Positions 62,820 through 64,000 of a stretch of DNA of 64,000 nt are shown here, one piece after another. The position numbers and the translations under genes were made by a program. The stretch is from Guyparkeria sp. WRN-7 (GTDB taxonomy: Bacteria > Pseudomonadota > Gammaproteobacteria > Halothiobacillales > Halothiobacillaceae). Numbering within the stretch: position 1 is the first letter of the stretch; every line of letters starts with the position of its first letter. The notes beneath the pieces were generated by a model. The model was not told the origin of the DNA. It saw only the letters and a list, made by a program, of their open reading frames with translations, and ran no database searches. Location: positions 62,001-126,000 of the forward strand of contig NZ_LRFH01000015.1 in assembly GCF_001641825.1 (NCBI RefSeq), read 5' to 3'.

Positions 62820-64000
62820 CTAGAGACCGGTCGCCGGTGTGGTGTCGGTCGACATGCCTTCCGTCGAATCCGAACCCGTCCCGGGTTGCCTGGTGTCGAC
62901 GAGCTCCGGTAGCGGTTCGAGCACCCCGTCTTGGAACTGGCCCCAGCTCGGTTGCCGCTGGACGACCCCCGTGGGGGTCAGAGACAGCGTGCCGGTCAGG
63001 CCGTCGACCGAACTGCCTTCGAGCAGGATGTCGATGCGCCCGGCGATGCGGGCGGCGTCGGCGCCGAAGGCGAACAGCCGCGGCAGCGAGCCGGCGAGTT
63101 GTGCCTGCTCCCAGGCCGGGCGCATCGGGTGCTCAGGCCCGGCCGGGCCGGCCAGCAGCATCGGCGCGACCGGAATGATCACCTTGTCCTTGTCGGCATC
63201 GGCCTGCTTGTCGACGTTGCCGGAGTAGGCCAGTCCCAGACCAAAGCGCGGCAGCTCCTCGGCACCGAAGTAGTCGAGTTGCGGCACGATCAGGGCCAGC
63301 TTGCTGCTACTGGCGGCCAGGAAGATCGCATCGATGTCCTCGCGGATCACCGGCTGGAAGGGGCCGTCTTCCTCGCCTTCTTCCTCGGCTTCGCCTTCAT
63401 CCTCCACGCGCAACAGGGTGCGCAGCTCGTTGGAGAAGTCGGTCTGGTCGGGGGCGAAGCTGGCCTGGTCGACCACCTCGCCACCCATCAGGGTGAACTC
63501 CTCGGCGAAGGCGCGTCGAGTGCGCTCGCCCAGCTTCTGCCCCGCGGAGAAAATCGCCACGCGCCGATGACCTGTATCCCACATGCGACGGGCGACTGCC
63601 TGCGCATCCTGTTCCGGCGAAAGCGAAAAGCTCACCGCGCCCATGGGCAGCGATTCGCCTTCCGCCGGCGAGTTGAGCGCGATGGGAAGCGGGCCGTTGG
63701 GACCGATCGCGCCGAGCGCGGGCAGCTGGCTCTTGAGGAGTGGGCCGATGATGATGGCCGCGTCGACACGTTGCGCCTCCTCGAGCGCGGCGCGCACACC
63801 GAGACGGCCGCTGCCCGAGTCGATGAATTGCAGCGTGCGGCCGGCCAGTGCGCCGTTGTTTGCCGCGTACTCGATCCCCGCGCGGATTTCCTGGCTGATG
63901 CCGGCGTACTGCTCGGATTGAGGCAGGAGCACGGCGACCGGTCCCTGCCGGCTCGGAGCGCGCAGCGATTCCAGTGCGCCGCTCGTGCCGAGCATCTTCA
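62820..64000 (-). CDS. lpoA: LpoA-like activator of penicillin-binding protein 1A, C-terminal part
   Basis: The frame runs off the window edge at its 5' end, so the N-terminal TPR domain and lipobox are outside. The visible about 390 residues are a type I periplasmic-binding-protein-like domain (PVAVLLPQSEQYAGISQEIR, FALGADAARI-type regions). In E. coli LpoA this outer-membrane lipoprotein activates PBP1A. An unusual run of acidic residues (VEDEGEAEEEGEEDG) interrupts the domain. Gene order lpoA-yraN-diaA supports the call. Confidence 0.88.
   Translation of the reverse strand, partial: KMLGTSGALESLRAPSRQGPVAVLLPQSEQYAGISQEIRAGIEYAANNGALAGRTLQFIDSGSGRLGVRAALEEAQRVDAAIIIGPLLKSQLPALGAIGPNGPLPIALNSPAEGESLPMGAVSFSLSPEQDAQAVARRMWDTGHRRVAIFSAGQKLGERTRRAFAEEFTLMGGEVVDQASFAPDQTDFSNELRTLLRVEDEGEAEEEGEEDGPFQPVIREDIDAIFLAASSSKLALIVPQLDYFGAEELPRFGLGLAYSGNVDKQADADKDKVIIPVAPMLLAGPAGPEHPMRPAWEQAQLAGSLPRLFAFGADAARIAGRIDILLEGSSVDGLTGTLSLTPTGVVQRQPSWGQFQDGVLEPLPELVDTRQPGTGSDSTEGMSTDTTPATGL

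Overview
The window reads as a chromosomal core segment of a GC-rich, sulfur-oxidising, probably chemolithoautotrophic gammaproteobacterium. Evidence seen: a split soxX-soxA-soxB thiosulfate-oxidation locus, a CbbY-type sugar bisphosphatase that normally accompanies Rubisco, rhodanese/TusA sulfur carriers, a SoxW-like thioredoxin, and gammaproteobacterial gene orders (nrdR-rib-nusB-thiL-pgpA, dapA-bamC, xseB-ispA-dxs, lpoA-yraN-diaA). A member of the Halothiobacillaceae (Guyparkeria/Halothiobacillus-like) or a related Thioalkalivibrio-like lineage would fit; this taxonomic guess is inference. No rRNA, tRNA, CRISPR array, insertion sequence, prophage or plasmid function was recognised, so this is ordinary chromosome with densely packed operons, many of them using 1-11 nt stop/start overlaps.

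Layout. 1-1487: C-terminal part of a copper-type P-type ATPase facing a small cyclic-nucleotide-binding-domain protein. 1824-9180 (+): glyA, nrdR, then ribD, ribC, ribBA (RibBX-like), ribH, nusB, thiL, pgpA. 9185-11697 (-): an operon of DUF3579, rimO, DUF3565 and moaB, divergent from a short asparaginase-like gene (11819). 12441-15849 (-): soxX, soxA, soxB, with a structured 5' leader before soxB. 16187-19464: BepA-type protease (-), then rhodanese, tusA and an unknown exported protein (+). 19869-26747 (+): ilvB, ilvN, ilvC, pssA, a leucine-rich leader peptide, leuA, a HolD-position unknown and rimI. 26815-40211: prfC, unknown lipoprotein, tandem rhodanese, gluQ, slt, sbcB, a CBS-domain protein, a stand-alone CZB zinc-sensor-like protein, cbbY, a membrane protein, slyD and the wrbA-DUF2069-galU operon. 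40395-43217 (+): SoxW-like thioredoxin and an outer-membrane factor/adaptor pair without its pump. 43298-52103: proS, DUF4124 protein, LysR regulator, DUF302 lipoprotein, phoH, bcp, dapA, bamC. 52206-64000 (-): folE2, queD, dxs, ispA, xseB, radA, a CorC-like transporter, a CcsA-like protein, a glycolate/lactate oxidase-like flavoprotein, diaA, yraN and the 3' part of lpoA.

How it fits together. SoxXA and SoxB catalyse the first and the hydrolytic steps of periplasmic thiosulfate oxidation; soxYZ and soxCD are not in the window. Rhodanese and TusA can carry sulfane sulfur in the cytoplasm. The rest is housekeeping: one-carbon metabolism, flavin, thiamine, isoprenoid, pterin/queuosine and branched-chain amino acid synthesis, cell-wall remodelling, translation factors and DNA repair. 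The observations most worth following are the multiply self-complementary soxB leader, the leucine-rich leader ORF before leuA, the unknown exported protein downstream of tusA, the stand-alone CZB protein, and the orphan TolC/adaptor pair. No clearly novel multi-gene system was identified.
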